Shown here: positions 10,380 through 18,651 of the stretch, piece after piece
Position numbering within the stretch: position 1 is the first letter of the stretch
How the letters are laid out: each line of letters starts with the position of its first letter
Source: Alicycliphilus sp. UBA6560
GTDB lineage: Bacteria > Pseudomonadota > Gammaproteobacteria > Burkholderiales > Burkholderiaceae_C
Assembly (NCBI GenBank): GCA_002434305.1
Contig: DJJU01000013.1
Location: 434,001 to 498,000 of the forward strand
Reading direction: 5' to 3'
DNA: 64,000 nucleotides
Program-made: the position numbers and the translations under genes
Notes under the pieces: generated by a model
The model's input: the letters and a program-made list of their open reading frames with translations, nothing else
Databases searched by the model: none
What the model was told of the DNA's origin: nothing

Positions 10380-11378
10380 TCAGCGGTAGATGAAGGTCTC
10401 GGGGAGCTGCCCGGCGCGCGCCAAGCCCCGGTACATGCCCTCGGTGTTGAAGGGCAGGCAGACATTGCCCCGGCGGTCGACGGCGATCAGCCCGCCCGTG
10501 CCGCCCAGGGCCGGCAGCGCCCCGTGCACCACGGCGTCGCAGGCCTGCTGCAGCGCCTGGCCGCCGTAGGCCATGCGCGCGCAGACGTCGTATGCGGCGG
10601 CCACGCGGATGAAGCTCTCGCCGTGGCCGGTGCAGGAGACGGCGGCGGTGCGGTCGTCGGCGTAGGTGCCGGCGCCGATCAGCGGGCTGTCGCCCACGCG
10701 CCCGGGGCGCTTGTTGGTCATGCCGCCGGTGGAGGTGGCGGCCGCCAGGTGACCGTGCGCGTCCAGCGCCACGGCGCCCACCGTGCCCATCTTGCTGCCC
10801 TCGTGCAGCGGCCCGCCCTGCTGGCGACCGGCCAGGGCCGCCGCGCCGTCGTGGTCGAGCACCGCACCGGCGGCGCGGGCCTGCGCGTCGCGCAGCTGCG
10901 CGCGCCGCGCCTCGGTGGAGAAATAGCTGGGCGCCACTTGTGCGAGGCCCGCGGCCAACGCCAGCTGCTCCGCGCCCTCGCCCGCCATCAGCACGTGCTG
11001 GCCGTGCTGCAGCACGGCGCGCGCGGCCAGCACCGGGTTGCGGATGCGGGTGACGCCCGCCACGGCGCCGGCGGCCAGGCGCGCGCCGTCCATCACGGCG
11101 GCGTCCAGCTCGTGCGTGCCGTCGGCGGTGAAGACCGCGCCGTGGCCGGCGTTGAACAGCGGGCAGTCCTCCAGCGCCTGCACGGCCACGCACACGGCCT
11201 CCAGCGCCGCGCCGCCGCGCGCGAGCACCTCCTGGCCGGCGCGCAGCACGGACTGCAGCGCCGCGTGGTAGGCCTGCTCCTGCTCGGGGCTGATGTGGCT
11301 GCGCAGCAGCGTGCCGGCGCCGCCGTGGATGGCGATCACGGGCGTTGCGCCGACGGAGGGGAAATGCATGGTGTTCAT
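10380..11378 (-). CDS. iaaA: Isoaspartyl peptidase / L-asparaginase IaaA
   Basis: A 332-residue Ntn-hydrolase precursor. The start region VIAIHGGAGTLLR and the self-cleavage site KMGTVGAVALDAHGHLAAAT are diagnostic of plant-type asparaginases; Thr199 would become the N-terminal nucleophile after autoproteolysis into alpha and beta subunits. The enzyme hydrolyses beta-aspartyl dipeptides and L-asparagine. ATG 11378 overlaps the RpiR gene stop as ATGA, so it is translationally coupled; an ATG three codons later is an alternative. It heads the same iaaA-gsiABCD order as in E. coli, supporting joint uptake and breakdown of isopeptides. Confidence 0.92.
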   Translation of the reverse strand: MNTMHFPSVGATPVIAIHGGAGTLLRSHISPEQEQAYHAALQSVLRAGQEVLARGGAALEAVCVAVQALEDCPLFNAGHGAVFTADGTHELDAAVMDGARLAAGAVAGVTRIRNPVLAARAVLQHGQHVLMAGEGAEQLALAAGLAQVAPSYFSTEARRAQLRDAQARAAGAVLDHDGAAALAGRQQGGPLHEGSKMGTVGAVALDAHGHLAAATSTGGMTNKRPGRVGDSPLIGAGTYADDRTAAVSCTGHGESFIRVAAAYDVCARMAYGGQALQQACDAVVHGALPALGGTGGLIAVDRRGNVCLPFNTEGMYRGLARAGQLPETFIYR

Positions 11379-12298
11379 TCGGAAGGAGAAGGGGTCTGGC
11401 CACGCGTGCGCAGGCTGGCCCGGCCGCTGCCGTGCAGCCAGGGCAGGACGGCCTCGGTGATGCGCGCGGCGCCTTGGACCGAGCCGTGCGCGCGCAGCGC
11501 CACGGCGCCGACCAGCGCCTCGATCAGCGCCAGCACCGTCGATTCGGAGTTGGCAGCGTGGTAGCTCTCGGTGTGGGCGTACAGGCAGTGGTGCGCCGCC
11601 GGCACCAGAGGCGAGTGCGGCCCGTCTGTCAATGCCAGCACGCACACGCCGCGTTCATACGCGGCCTGCGCCAGCACCACGGTATCGGACAGATAACGCG
11701 GGAAGGCGATGGCGATGCACAGGTCGCCGGCGCCCATGCGCGGCAGCTGGCGTGCTCCCTGGGAGGCGCCGCCCACCCCCCCCATCAGGTGCACGTTGTC
11801 GCAGTACGCCTCCAGGCTGCGCTGGAGCAGTCCGGCCAGCCAGCCCGACGCGCCGAAGCCGAGCACGTAGATCCGCCGGGCTTGCACGATTGCCTGGACC
11901 GCGGCCTCGCAGGCCTCGCCCTCCAGCGCCCTCTGCGTGGCCGCGATGTTGCGCTGGCTTTCTTCCAGCGCGGCAACGAAGGCGTCGTGCACCGAGCCGG
12001 GCTGCTCCAGGCGCACACGCATCTTCTCCACCGGTGCCAGCATGGCCTCGAAGCCCTTGACCAGTTCGGCGCGCAGCACCGGGTAGCCCGCCAGACCGAT
12101 GGCACGTGCGAAGCGGTTGGCCGTCGCCACGGACACCCCGACCGCCGCTGCGAGCTCGTCGATCGGCATGGTTGCCGCCTGCAGCGGGTGCTTGAGCACG
12201 TAGTTGGCGACCTGCTGGTGCGCGCGTGTCAACGAGGCCTTGGACCGGCTGATGCGCGTGGCGATCGTGAGCGGCTCCTGCGAAGGGACTGAGGACAT
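11375..12298 (-). CDS. RpiR family regulator of the peptide-use block
   Basis: A 307-residue transcription factor with an N-terminal HTH_6 domain (residues 1-80, with MPIDELAAAVGVSVATANRF as the recognition region) and a C-terminal SIS sugar/phosphate-binding domain (about 120-260, IYVLGFGASGWLAGLLQRS). RpiR proteins usually sense sugar phosphates or amino sugars. It is first in the operon and overlaps iaaA by four bases, so it most likely controls the iaaA-gsi-peptidase genes and itself. A ligand derived from cell-wall amino sugars would suit the D-peptidase content, but this is inference. Confidence 0.88.
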   Translation of the reverse strand: MSSVPSQEPLTIATRISRSKASLTRAHQQVANYVLKHPLQAATMPIDELAAAVGVSVATANRFARAIGLAGYPVLRAELVKGFEAMLAPVEKMRVRLEQPGSVHDAFVAALEESQRNIAATQRALEGEACEAAVQAIVQARRIYVLGFGASGWLAGLLQRSLEAYCDNVHLMGGVGGASQGARQLPRMGAGDLCIAIAFPRYLSDTVVLAQAAYERGVCVLALTDGPHSPLVPAAHHCLYAHTESYHAANSESTVLALIEALVGAVALRAHGSVQGAARITEAVLPWLHGSGRASLRTRGQTPSPSE

Positions 12299-12368
12299 GT
12301 GGGACGGCGGCCGTAATGATCAAATATTTTCAGAATTGCATATTAGTAATAATTTTTTCATCAACCAA
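12299..12368 (-). promoter_or_regulatory. AT-rich promoter/operator region of the RpiR-iaaA-gsi operon
   Basis: About 50 bases (12317-12366) are strikingly AT-rich in a GC-rich neighbourhood. On the minus strand TTGATG (12366-12361) and TAATAT or TATGCA offer promoter-like hexamers at imperfect spacing. The stretch GAAAATATTTGATC and the nearly symmetric AATTGCATATTAGTAATAAT are candidate RpiR operator halves. Exact start point cannot be fixed from sequence. Confidence 0.45.
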
Positions 12369-12420
12369 GCCCTGTGAGAACTTTTTCGTCAGGGTAAACG
12401 CTTAGAAAGGCTCCAGACGC

Positions 12421-12453
12421 ACAAAAGCCCGCGCCGGTGAGGCAGCGGGCTTG
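12421..12453 (-). terminator. Rho-independent terminator after the peptide-binding protein gene
   Basis: Minus-strand AAGCCCGC ... GCGGGCTT stem of eight pairs with a 12-base loop, followed by TTGT. It lies 27 bases past the stop at 12480 and isolates that gene from the RpiR operon. Confidence 0.75.
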
Positions 12454-12479
12454 GGGTACGATCGCGGGTGGCTGGCCGC

Positions 12480-14066
12480 TTACTTGATGGTGGTCCAGTT
12501 GGGCATCGGCCGGTCGTCGGCGCGGTGCACCGTGTCCATGCCCTTGCGCATGGCCCAGGGGCGGATCTGGTGGTGCAGGGGGATGTAGTAGTACTCGTCC
12601 TTGACCAGCTTGAGCGCATCGCCCAGCAGCGCATCGCGCTTGGGGATGTCCATCTCGGTCTTGATCTGCTGGATCATGCCGTCCAGCTTGGCGTCGGAAA
12701 AGCGCCCGCCGTTGTAGACGCCGGCGGCGGTCTTGTTCTCCTTGGTGGACATGAGCGAGTCCAGCGAGTACAGCGCGTCGAACGTGGCCACGCCCCAGCC
12801 GAACAGGTAGGCGTTCACGTCGTTGTTCATCACGCGGGTGACGAACTGCGCCATGGGCGCGGCCGCCAGCGTGGTCTTGATGCCGATGCGCGTCCACATG
12901 GCCGTGACGGCCTGGCAGATGGCCTCGTCGTTCACGTAGCGGTCGTTGGGGCACTCCAGCTTGATGGAAAAGCCTTGGGGATAGCCGGCGTCGGCCAGCA
13001 GCTTCTTGGCGGCTTCCACGTCGTACTTGGCAGCGCGCTCATCGAGCTGCTTGCTCCAGCCGTGCACCATGGGCGCGACCATGGCGCCAGCGGTGACCGA
13101 CAGCCCGCGCATGGTGTTCCTGTGCAGGCCGGCGGAGTCGATGGCCTGGTACATGGCCTGGCGCACGCGCTTGTCCTTGAGCGGGTTCTTGCCCGGCGTG
13201 CCGGCGCCCGGCAGCTCGTCGCGGAACTGGTCTAGGCCGATGTAGATGGTGCGGTTCTCGGCGCCTTCGATCAGCTTGAGGTTGCTGTCGCCCTTCATGC
13301 GGGCCAGGTCCTGTGGCGGTGGGTCGACCACGAAGTCGACCTGGCCGGAGATCAGCGCCGCGGTGCGCGTGGCAGCCGACTTGATGGGCGTGAACACCAC
13401 CTCGTCGATGTTGCCGCGGGGCTTGTCCCACCAGTCGGCGTTCTTCTTCAGCGTGACCTTCACGTCCGGCTGCCAGCTCACCAGCTGGAAGGGGCCGGTG
13501 CCGTTGGCGTTGCGCGAGGCGTAGTTCTCTTCCTTGGCGCTGTAGTCCTGCGACTTGGTGGAGTTGTGCTTTTCCGCCCAGGCCTTGTTCAGGATGCGGG
13601 CCTCGGTCAGCTCGCGCAGCAAGATGGGGTTGGGGCCCTTGAGCATCACGTCCACGGTGTGGTCGTCGACCTTCTTGACCTCCTTGATGCTTTGCACGGC
13701 GCTCATCATGTTGGACGGCGGCGTCATGGCACGGGTCAGCGAGAACACCACGTCGTCGGCCGTGAAGGGCGAGCCGTCGTGGAATTTCACGCCCTGGCGC
13801 AGGGTGAAGCGCACCTGCGTGGGGCTGACCTGCTCCCACTTGGTGGCCAGCGCCGGCTCCACCTGGAATTTCTCGTCGTAGCGCACCAGGCTTTCGTAGA
13901 CCTGCTGCAGGAAGGCGTGCGTGGTCTGGTGGTTCTGGGCGTGGGGGTCGGCGGTCAGGATGTCATTGGCGCCGGCCCAGCGCAGCGTGGCGGCGTTGGC
14001 GCTGCCCAGGGCCAGTGCGGCCGCGGCGGCCAGCAGGCCCAGGCGGAAAGTGGTGCGATACGTCAT
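12480..14066 (-). CDS. Peptide ABC transporter substrate-binding protein (family 5)
   Basis: A 528-residue periplasmic binding protein with a clear signal peptide (MTYRTTFRLGLLAAAAALAL, ending GSANA). Family motifs include GVKFHDGSPFTADDVVFSLT and NANGTGPFQLVSW. It is of the DppA/OppA class and is distinct in sequence from GsiB. It has its own terminator, so it is a separate transcription unit next to the gsi operon; no second permease set is present, so it may hand a different peptide pool to GsiCD, or serve a system elsewhere. Confidence 0.87.
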   Translation of the reverse strand: MTYRTTFRLGLLAAAAALALGSANAATLRWAGANDILTADPHAQNHQTTHAFLQQVYESLVRYDEKFQVEPALATKWEQVSPTQVRFTLRQGVKFHDGSPFTADDVVFSLTRAMTPPSNMMSAVQSIKEVKKVDDHTVDVMLKGPNPILLRELTEARILNKAWAEKHNSTKSQDYSAKEENYASRNANGTGPFQLVSWQPDVKVTLKKNADWWDKPRGNIDEVVFTPIKSAATRTAALISGQVDFVVDPPPQDLARMKGDSNLKLIEGAENRTIYIGLDQFRDELPGAGTPGKNPLKDKRVRQAMYQAIDSAGLHRNTMRGLSVTAGAMVAPMVHGWSKQLDERAAKYDVEAAKKLLADAGYPQGFSIKLECPNDRYVNDEAICQAVTAMWTRIGIKTTLAAAPMAQFVTRVMNNDVNAYLFGWGVATFDALYSLDSLMSTKENKTAAGVYNGGRFSDAKLDGMIQQIKTEMDIPKRDALLGDALKLVKDEYYYIPLHHQIRPWAMRKGMDTVHRADDRPMPNWTTIK

Positions 14067-14106
14067 CGGTGTTGTCTCCTTGATGGGGATAGGTGACGCA
14101 TCGTAA

Positions 14107-14143
14107 CCAAAACGACCACGGCCGCGCAGGGCGGCCGTGGTCG
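14107..14143 (-). terminator. Rho-independent terminator after yidC
   Basis: A perfect 12-pair stem (CGACCACGGCCG at 14113-14124 and its complement at 14132-14143, seven-base loop). On the minus strand it is followed by TTTTGG. It ends the rpmH-rnpA-yidD-yidC transcript, so mnmE is no longer cotranscribed with yidC here. In the other direction it lies just upstream of the binding-protein start. Confidence 0.85.
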
Positions 14144-14186
14144 ACAGGGGCTTTGCGGCGGCGGCGTTGGCCGCCGTGCCAGAGCA

Positions 14187-15884
14187 TCAGCGGAACTTGG
14201 GCAGGTTGAACTGCGGCGGCACGCCCATGCGGGTGTTGATGATCCATTGCTGGGCGATGGACAACAGGTTGTTCGTCAGCCAGTACAGCACCAGGCCGGC
14301 CGGGAAGAAGAAGAACATCACACTGAAGACCAGCGGCATGATCCACATCATCTTGGCTTGCATCGGGTCCGGCGGCGCGGGGTTCAGCGCCGTCTGCAGC
14401 AGCGAGCTGGCGGTCATCAGGAGCGGCAGGATGAAGAACGGGTCGGGCGAGGACAGGTCCCTGATCCAGCCGATCCACGGCGCGTTGCGCATCTCCACGC
14501 TGGACAGCAGCACCCAGTACAGCGCGATGAAAACGGGGATCTGGATCACGATGGGCAGGCAGCCGCCCATGGGGTTGACCTTCTCCTCGCGGTAGATGCG
14601 CATCATCTCCTGCTGCATCTGCTGCGGTTTGTCCTTCAGGCGCTCACGCATCTCCTGGATGCGCGGGTTGATGGCCTTCATCTTGGCCATGCTGGCGTAG
14701 GCCTTGGCGTTGAGCCAGTAAAAGGCGATCTTCAGCAGCACCACCAGCGCCACGATGGACCAGCCCCAGTTGCCCAGCACCTTGTGCAACTGGTCCAGCA
14801 ACCAGTACAGCGGCTTGGCCAGAATGGTCAGCCAGCCGTAGTCCTTGACCAGCTCCAGGCCGGGGGCCAGGGTCTCCAGCTGCTTTTCGATCTGCGGGCC
14901 GGCGTACAGCTGCGCGTCCAGGCTCTTGGCCTGGCCGGGGGCGATCTCGCCCAGCGGGGCGATCATGCCGACCGAGTACAGGTTGGTGTCCACCTTGCGC
15001 ACGAACAGCTCGCGCTGCAGGCCGCCTTCCAGCAGCCAGGCGGTGGCGAAGTAGTGCTGCACCATGGCGACGTAGCCGTTGGTGGAGGTCTTGTCGATCT
15101 CGGCCTTGCCGTTCTCGATGTCCTTGAAGTCCACCTTGTGGTACTTCTTGGCCTCCGTGTAGACGGCCGGTCCGGTGAAGGTGGAATAGAACGAAGACTC
15201 GCCGCCCGGCTTGTTGCCGTCGCGCACCAGCTGCAGGTACAGCTGCGGCGACACGGGCGCGGTGCCGGTGTTCACGGCCTCGTGGCGCACGGCGATGTCG
15301 TAGGAGCCGCGCTTGACGGTCCAGGTCTTGACCAGCTTCACTCCGCCCAAGTCAGGCGACTCGAAGCGCACCTGCAGCGTGTCCTGGCCCTCCTGCAGCG
15401 TGCGCGGGCCGGGTGCCACGGTCATGGGCGTCTTGTGCGTGGGGTAGGCGCCGCCGATCAGGCCGGTCTGCGCCACGTAGACGCGGCTGGCGCTCTCGTC
15501 CAGCAGCACGAAAGGCTGGGCCTTGTCCTGCATGTCGGGGTACTGCAGCAGCTCGCCATGCACCAGCGAGCCGCCCTCGCTGTCGAACGACAGGCGCAGC
15601 ACGTCGGTAGTGATGGTCACGCGCTCGCGCGGCGCGGGGGCGGCCGGCGCGGTGCCCGCGCCCACCGGCGGCTGGGCCGTGGCACCGCTGATGCTGGCAC
15701 TGGCCACCGGCACGTCGGCCGGCTGCGAGGCAGGGCTGGCGCTGGACGGCGCCGCGCTGGTCTGCGCCGGCGGCGTGGGGAAGAAGGTGGCCTTGTTGCC
15801 GTTGTGGATCTGCCACTTGTCCCACAGCAACACCATGGAAAAGCCAAAGATCACCCACAGGATGGTGCGGCGGATGTCGTTCAT
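14187..15884 (-). CDS. yidC: Membrane protein insertase YidC
   Basis: A 565-residue inner-membrane insertase. The first span (RRTILWVIFGFSMVLLW) is followed by a variable linker, the large periplasmic domain (about residues 80-350) and the conserved five-span core with NWGWSIVALVVLLKIAFYWL, the cytoplasmic helical hairpin MKAINPRIQEMRERLKDKPQ and MGGCLPIVIQIPVFIALYWV. It inserts small membrane proteins alone or with SecYEG. Start ATG overlaps the yidD stop (ATGA). It is last in the rpmH-rnpA-yidD-yidC run and ends at a strong terminator instead of continuing to mnmE. Confidence 0.97.
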   Translation of the reverse strand: MNDIRRTILWVIFGFSMVLLWDKWQIHNGNKATFFPTPPAQTSAAPSSASPASQPADVPVASASISGATAQPPVGAGTAPAAPAPRERVTITTDVLRLSFDSEGGSLVHGELLQYPDMQDKAQPFVLLDESASRVYVAQTGLIGGAYPTHKTPMTVAPGPRTLQEGQDTLQVRFESPDLGGVKLVKTWTVKRGSYDIAVRHEAVNTGTAPVSPQLYLQLVRDGNKPGGESSFYSTFTGPAVYTEAKKYHKVDFKDIENGKAEIDKTSTNGYVAMVQHYFATAWLLEGGLQRELFVRKVDTNLYSVGMIAPLGEIAPGQAKSLDAQLYAGPQIEKQLETLAPGLELVKDYGWLTILAKPLYWLLDQLHKVLGNWGWSIVALVVLLKIAFYWLNAKAYASMAKMKAINPRIQEMRERLKDKPQQMQQEMMRIYREEKVNPMGGCLPIVIQIPVFIALYWVLLSSVEMRNAPWIGWIRDLSSPDPFFILPLLMTASSLLQTALNPAPPDPMQAKMMWIMPLVFSVMFFFFPAGLVLYWLTNNLLSIAQQWIINTRMGVPPQFNLPKFR

Positions 15885-16174
15885 GAAGTCTTGTTGGACG
15901 ATGAGGAAGAAGGGGCCGGCGGGGGCAGCAGGCGCGAAAACAGCCGCAGGCTGCGCGGCAGCTCCTGCGGCACGGGATCATGGCCGCCCGCGCACCAGGG
16001 GTGGCAGCGGGCCAGGCGGCGCAGCGTGAGCCAGCTGCCGGTCGCCGCGCCGTGGCGCTCCAGCGCCCCCAGGGCGTAGACCGAGCAGGTGGGCTCAAAG
16101 CGGCAGGCCGAGCCCAGCCAGGGGCTGAGCAGCAGTCGGTAGCCGCGCACCAGGGCCATGAGCAGGCGGCGCAT
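15881..16174 (-). CDS. yidD: Membrane protein insertion efficiency factor YidD
   Basis: A 97-residue small protein with the family core ALVRGYRLLLSPWLGSACRF then EPTCSVYALGALERHG and RLARCHPWCAGGHDPVP. It is amphipathic, membrane-associated and assists YidC-dependent insertion. ATG 16174 shares a base with the rnpA stop (TGATG); the GTG three bases earlier is a possible alternative start. The C-terminus overlaps yidC by four bases. The order rpmH-rnpA-yidD-yidC is the standard one. Confidence 0.94.
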   Translation of the reverse strand: MRRLLMALVRGYRLLLSPWLGSACRFEPTCSVYALGALERHGAATGSWLTLRRLARCHPWCAGGHDPVPQELPRSLRLFSRLLPPPAPSSSSSNKTS

Positions 16175-16611
16175 CACGACGCGCCCCTGGCCGCCCGGGC
16201 AAACAGCTGCTGCAACTCGGCGCGCACGGCGGCCTTGAGCGCGTCGGAGGAGGCGCTCACGAACTGCTTGCGGTCGAAGGCGGCGCGCAGCCGCACCACG
16301 TGGGCGGCATGCGGCAGGCGAGCCTCGTGCTCGCCGGCCACGGCGTAGATCTGGCGCTTGATGGCGTTGCGCGTGACCGCGCGGCGCGCCCAGCGCTTGG
16401 GTGCCATGGCGCCCAGCCAGGGTCCGGCAGGCATGCCCGCCGGCAACGCGAACAGGGCCTGCGGCTGCTGCGCGGTGTGCGAGCAGTCGGGCCCTGTCGA
16501 TGCTGCCGGTGTGTGCAGCGCCAGCCGGTGCAGCGCGAAGTGCGCCGTGCGGGACACGGTGCCTCCCGCCATCGTTGCCTGGAACTGGGGGCGGGTCTTC
16601 AGCCGGTGCAT
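16174..16611 (-). CDS. rnpA: Ribonuclease P protein component RnpA
   Basis: A 145-residue basic protein that binds the RNase P RNA and helps it mature tRNA 5' ends. MHRLKTRPQFQATMAGG is a typical RnpA opening, and the family signature is seen as the RNA-binding stretch RWARRAVTRNAIKRQIY (usually RNRIKRxxR). ATG 16611 is chosen because family members start here; a longer frame into the rpmH spacer lacks similarity. An unusual GC-rich insert of about 20 residues (around LPAGMPAGPWLGAM) precedes the conserved helix. Confidence 0.93.
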   Translation of the reverse strand: MHRLKTRPQFQATMAGGTVSRTAHFALHRLALHTPAASTGPDCSHTAQQPQALFALPAGMPAGPWLGAMAPKRWARRAVTRNAIKRQIYAVAGEHEARLPHAAHVVRLRAAFDRKQFVSASSDALKAAVRAELQQLFARAARGAS

Positions 16612-16688
16612 GGCGTGGGCGCCACGCCGCGCGGGCCCGCGAGGCACGCGCGCCGCGGCAGCCGGCGCAAAGGGATGAAGCGCCGGCC

Positions 16689-16823
16689 TCAGACGGCCAG
16701 GCGCTTGCGGCCCTTGGCGCGGCGAGCGTTGATGACGGCGCGGCCGCCGCGCGTCTTCATGCGCACGAGGAAGCCGTGGGTACGGGCGCGGCGCGTCTTG
16801 GAGGGCTGGTAAGTACGTTTCAT
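16689..16823 (-). CDS. rpmH: 50S ribosomal protein L34
   Basis: A 44-residue very basic protein, [20 protein letters not shown] then [20 protein letters not shown] and a RLAV ending, the full length of bacterial L34. It is too short for usual gene-length cut-offs. ATG 16823 follows AAGGAACCGAGAAC. It heads the leftward rpmH-rnpA-yidD-yidC operon and is divergent from dnaA, the common arrangement at proteobacterial replication origins. Confidence 0.97.
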   Translation of the reverse strand: MKRTYQPSKTRRARTHGFLVRMKTRGGRAVINARRAKGRKRLAV

Positions 16824-17059
16824 GTTCTCGGTTCCTTGAGGGATTCAGTGACGGGTGGCGCCGCTGCCCGCTAGGAGCTGAGGCTGCGCCGGACCGGGCC
16901 CGGTCTGCCGCTGTCCCAGCAAAAGGAAAGCGAAAAACCGGCCGCCCAGGTGTAAGGCTACCCTGAACGCATTTCAGGGAAACCCGCGATTATTGCAGGC
17001 GCGCGCCGGCCTGACAATGCCCGGCGGCGGCGCGGTGCCTTTCCGGGCGGCCTCCGAGA

Positions 17060-17088
17060 TTGTGGATAACTTATTGACAAGGTAGAAT
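17060..17088 (+). promoter_or_regulatory. dnaA: dnaA promoter overlapping a DnaA box
   Basis: TTGTGG (17060-17065), 17 bases, TAGAAT (17083-17088) form a plausible sigma-70 promoter. TGTGGATAA at 17061-17069 is the exact complement of the DnaA box TTATCCACA and overlaps the -35 element, the classic layout for DnaA autorepression. Confidence 0.6.
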
Positions 17089-17109
17089 TTGAGGCTTTCG
17101 ACGTTCCTC

Positions 17110-17118
17110 CTATCCACA
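17110..17118 (+). promoter_or_regulatory. Second DnaA box in the dnaA leader
   Basis: CTATCCACA matches the consensus TTATCCACA at eight of nine positions. It lies 17 bases before the dnaA start codon and in opposite orientation to the box at 17061-17069. Confidence 0.6.
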
Positions 17119-17134
17119 ACTACAAACACTTTCG

Positions 17135-18556
17135 ATGACCGAGGAACTCCAGCCTTCCGACCACGATTTCGACGGCACCAGCGCCGGTCAGGGCCTGTGG
17201 CAGGCCTGCGCCGAACTGCTCGGCCAGGAACTGCCCGAGCAGCAGTTCAACACCTGGATCAAGCCCCTCGTCGCCCAGGTCGCCCCCGACTTCTCCAAGG
17301 TCACGCTGCTGGTGGCCAACCGCTTCAAGCTGGACTGGATCCGGGCGCAATACGCCGGTCGCATCGCCGCGTTGCTGCAGGACCTGTATGGTCAGCCGGT
17401 GGCGATTGAGTTAGCGCTCGCTCAGCGAGAAAGCGTGGTGCGTACTTATGTTCGTCCACAAGTGGCGTCCGCGCCTGCACCCTCTGATGTGCCCCAGGCC
17501 GCTGCCGCCGGGGACGATGGTGCGGGCGGCGTCTTCCGCACCCGGCTGAACCCGGCCCTGACCTTCGAGACCTTGGTGGAGGGCACGGCGAACCGCATGG
17601 CGCGCTCGGCGGCCATGCACGTGGCGGGCTCGCCTGGCCACCTGTACAACCCGCTGTTCATCTACGGCGGCGTGGGCCTGGGCAAGACCCACCTGGTGCA
17701 TGCCGTGGGCAACCGCCTGTTGCAGGATCGCGAGGGCGCCAAAGTTCTCTACATCCACGCCGAGCAGTTCGTCTCGGATGTGGTCAAGTCGTACCAGCGG
17801 CGCACCTTCGACGATTTCAAGGCGCGCTACCACTCGCTGGACCTGCTGCTCATCGATGACGTGCAGTTCTTCGCCAACAAGGACCGCACGCAGGAGGAAT
17901 TTTTCAACGCCTTCGAGGCGCTGCTGGCCAAGAAGAGCCACATCGTGATGACGTCGGACACCTATCCCAAGGGCTTGGCCAACATCCACGAGCGGCTGGT
18001 CTCGCGCTTCGACTCCGGCCTGACGGTGGCCATCGAGCCGCCCGAGCTCGAGATGCGCGTGGCCATCCTGATCAACAAGGCGCGCAGCGAGGGCTCGGAG
18101 ATGCCCGAGGAAGTGGCTTTCTTCGTCGCCAAGAACGTGCGCTCCAACGTGCGCGAGCTCGAAGGCGCGCTGCGCAAGATCCTGGCGTACTCGCGCTTCA
18201 ACCAAAAGGAAGTGTCGATCCAGCTTGCCCGAGAAGCCCTGCGCGACCTGTTGTCCATTCAGAACCGGCAGATCAGCGTGGAGAACATCCAGAAGACGGT
18301 GGCCGACTACTACAAGATCAAGGTCGCCGACATGTACAGCAAGAAGCGCCCGGCCAGCATTGCCCGCCCGCGCCAGATCGCCATGTACCTGGCCAAGGAG
18401 CTGACGCAAAAGAGCCTGCCCGAGATCGGCGAGCTCTTCGGCGGGCGCGACCACACGACGGTGCTGCACGCGGTGCGCAAGATTGGCGCCGAGCGCCAGC
18501 AGCTGACCGAACTCAACCAGCAGCTGCACGTTCTGGAGCAGACGCTCAAGGGCTGA
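17135..18556 (+). CDS. dnaA: Chromosomal replication initiator DnaA
   Basis: A 473-residue initiator. Domain I (residues 1-90) carries [20 protein letters not shown]; a short linker follows; the AAA+ domain has Walker [14 protein letters not shown] (about 178-190) and Walker [11 protein letters not shown] (about 236-245); domain IV ends with the DNA-binding signature [15 protein letters not shown]. It melts oriC and loads the helicase. The 95-base gap to dnaN has no terminator, so the two are probably cotranscribed. DnaA boxes upstream imply autoregulation. Confidence 0.98.
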   Translation: MTEELQPSDHDFDGTSAGQGLWQACAELLGQELPEQQFNTWIKPLVAQVAPDFSKVTLLVANRFKLDWIRAQYAGRIAALLQDLYGQPVAIELALAQRESVVRTYVRPQVASAPAPSDVPQAAAAGDDGAGGVFRTRLNPALTFETLVEGTANRMARSAAMHVAGSPGHLYNPLFIYGGVGLGKTHLVHAVGNRLLQDREGAKVLYIHAEQFVSDVVKSYQRRTFDDFKARYHSLDLLLIDDVQFFANKDRTQEEFFNAFEALLAKKSHIVMTSDTYPKGLANIHERLVSRFDSGLTVAIEPPELEMRVAILINKARSEGSEMPEEVAFFVAKNVRSNVRELEGALRKILAYSRFNQKEVSIQLAREALRDLLSIQNRQISVENIQKTVADYYKIKVADMYSKKRPASIARPRQIAMYLAKELTQKSLPEIGELFGGRDHTTVLHAVRKIGAERQQLTELNQQLHVLEQTLKG

Positions 18557-18651
18557 GAACCGCCACCGTTCAAGGGCAAAATGCCGTGTTGCCCGGCGCC
18601 CGACCCAGCCGGCTTCGCGCACCACTCCACACCATTCCAAGGTTGAATGAC

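Larger units (their letters stand above)
16824..17134. other. rpmH-dnaA divergent region, likely part of oriC
   Basis: This 311-base gap has no gene. It contains the leftward rpmH promoter area and, at its right end, two DnaA-box matches and the dnaA promoter. AT-rich patches occur near 16920-16935 and 17060-17090. Only two good boxes are visible by eye, so the whole of oriC may lie here or extend elsewhere. Confidence 0.45.

Noticed and set aside
12390..12420. AAACGCTTAGAAAGGCTCCAG as a decayed family II repeat
   Set aside because: Only scattered matches to one arm and no palindrome; too weak to call.
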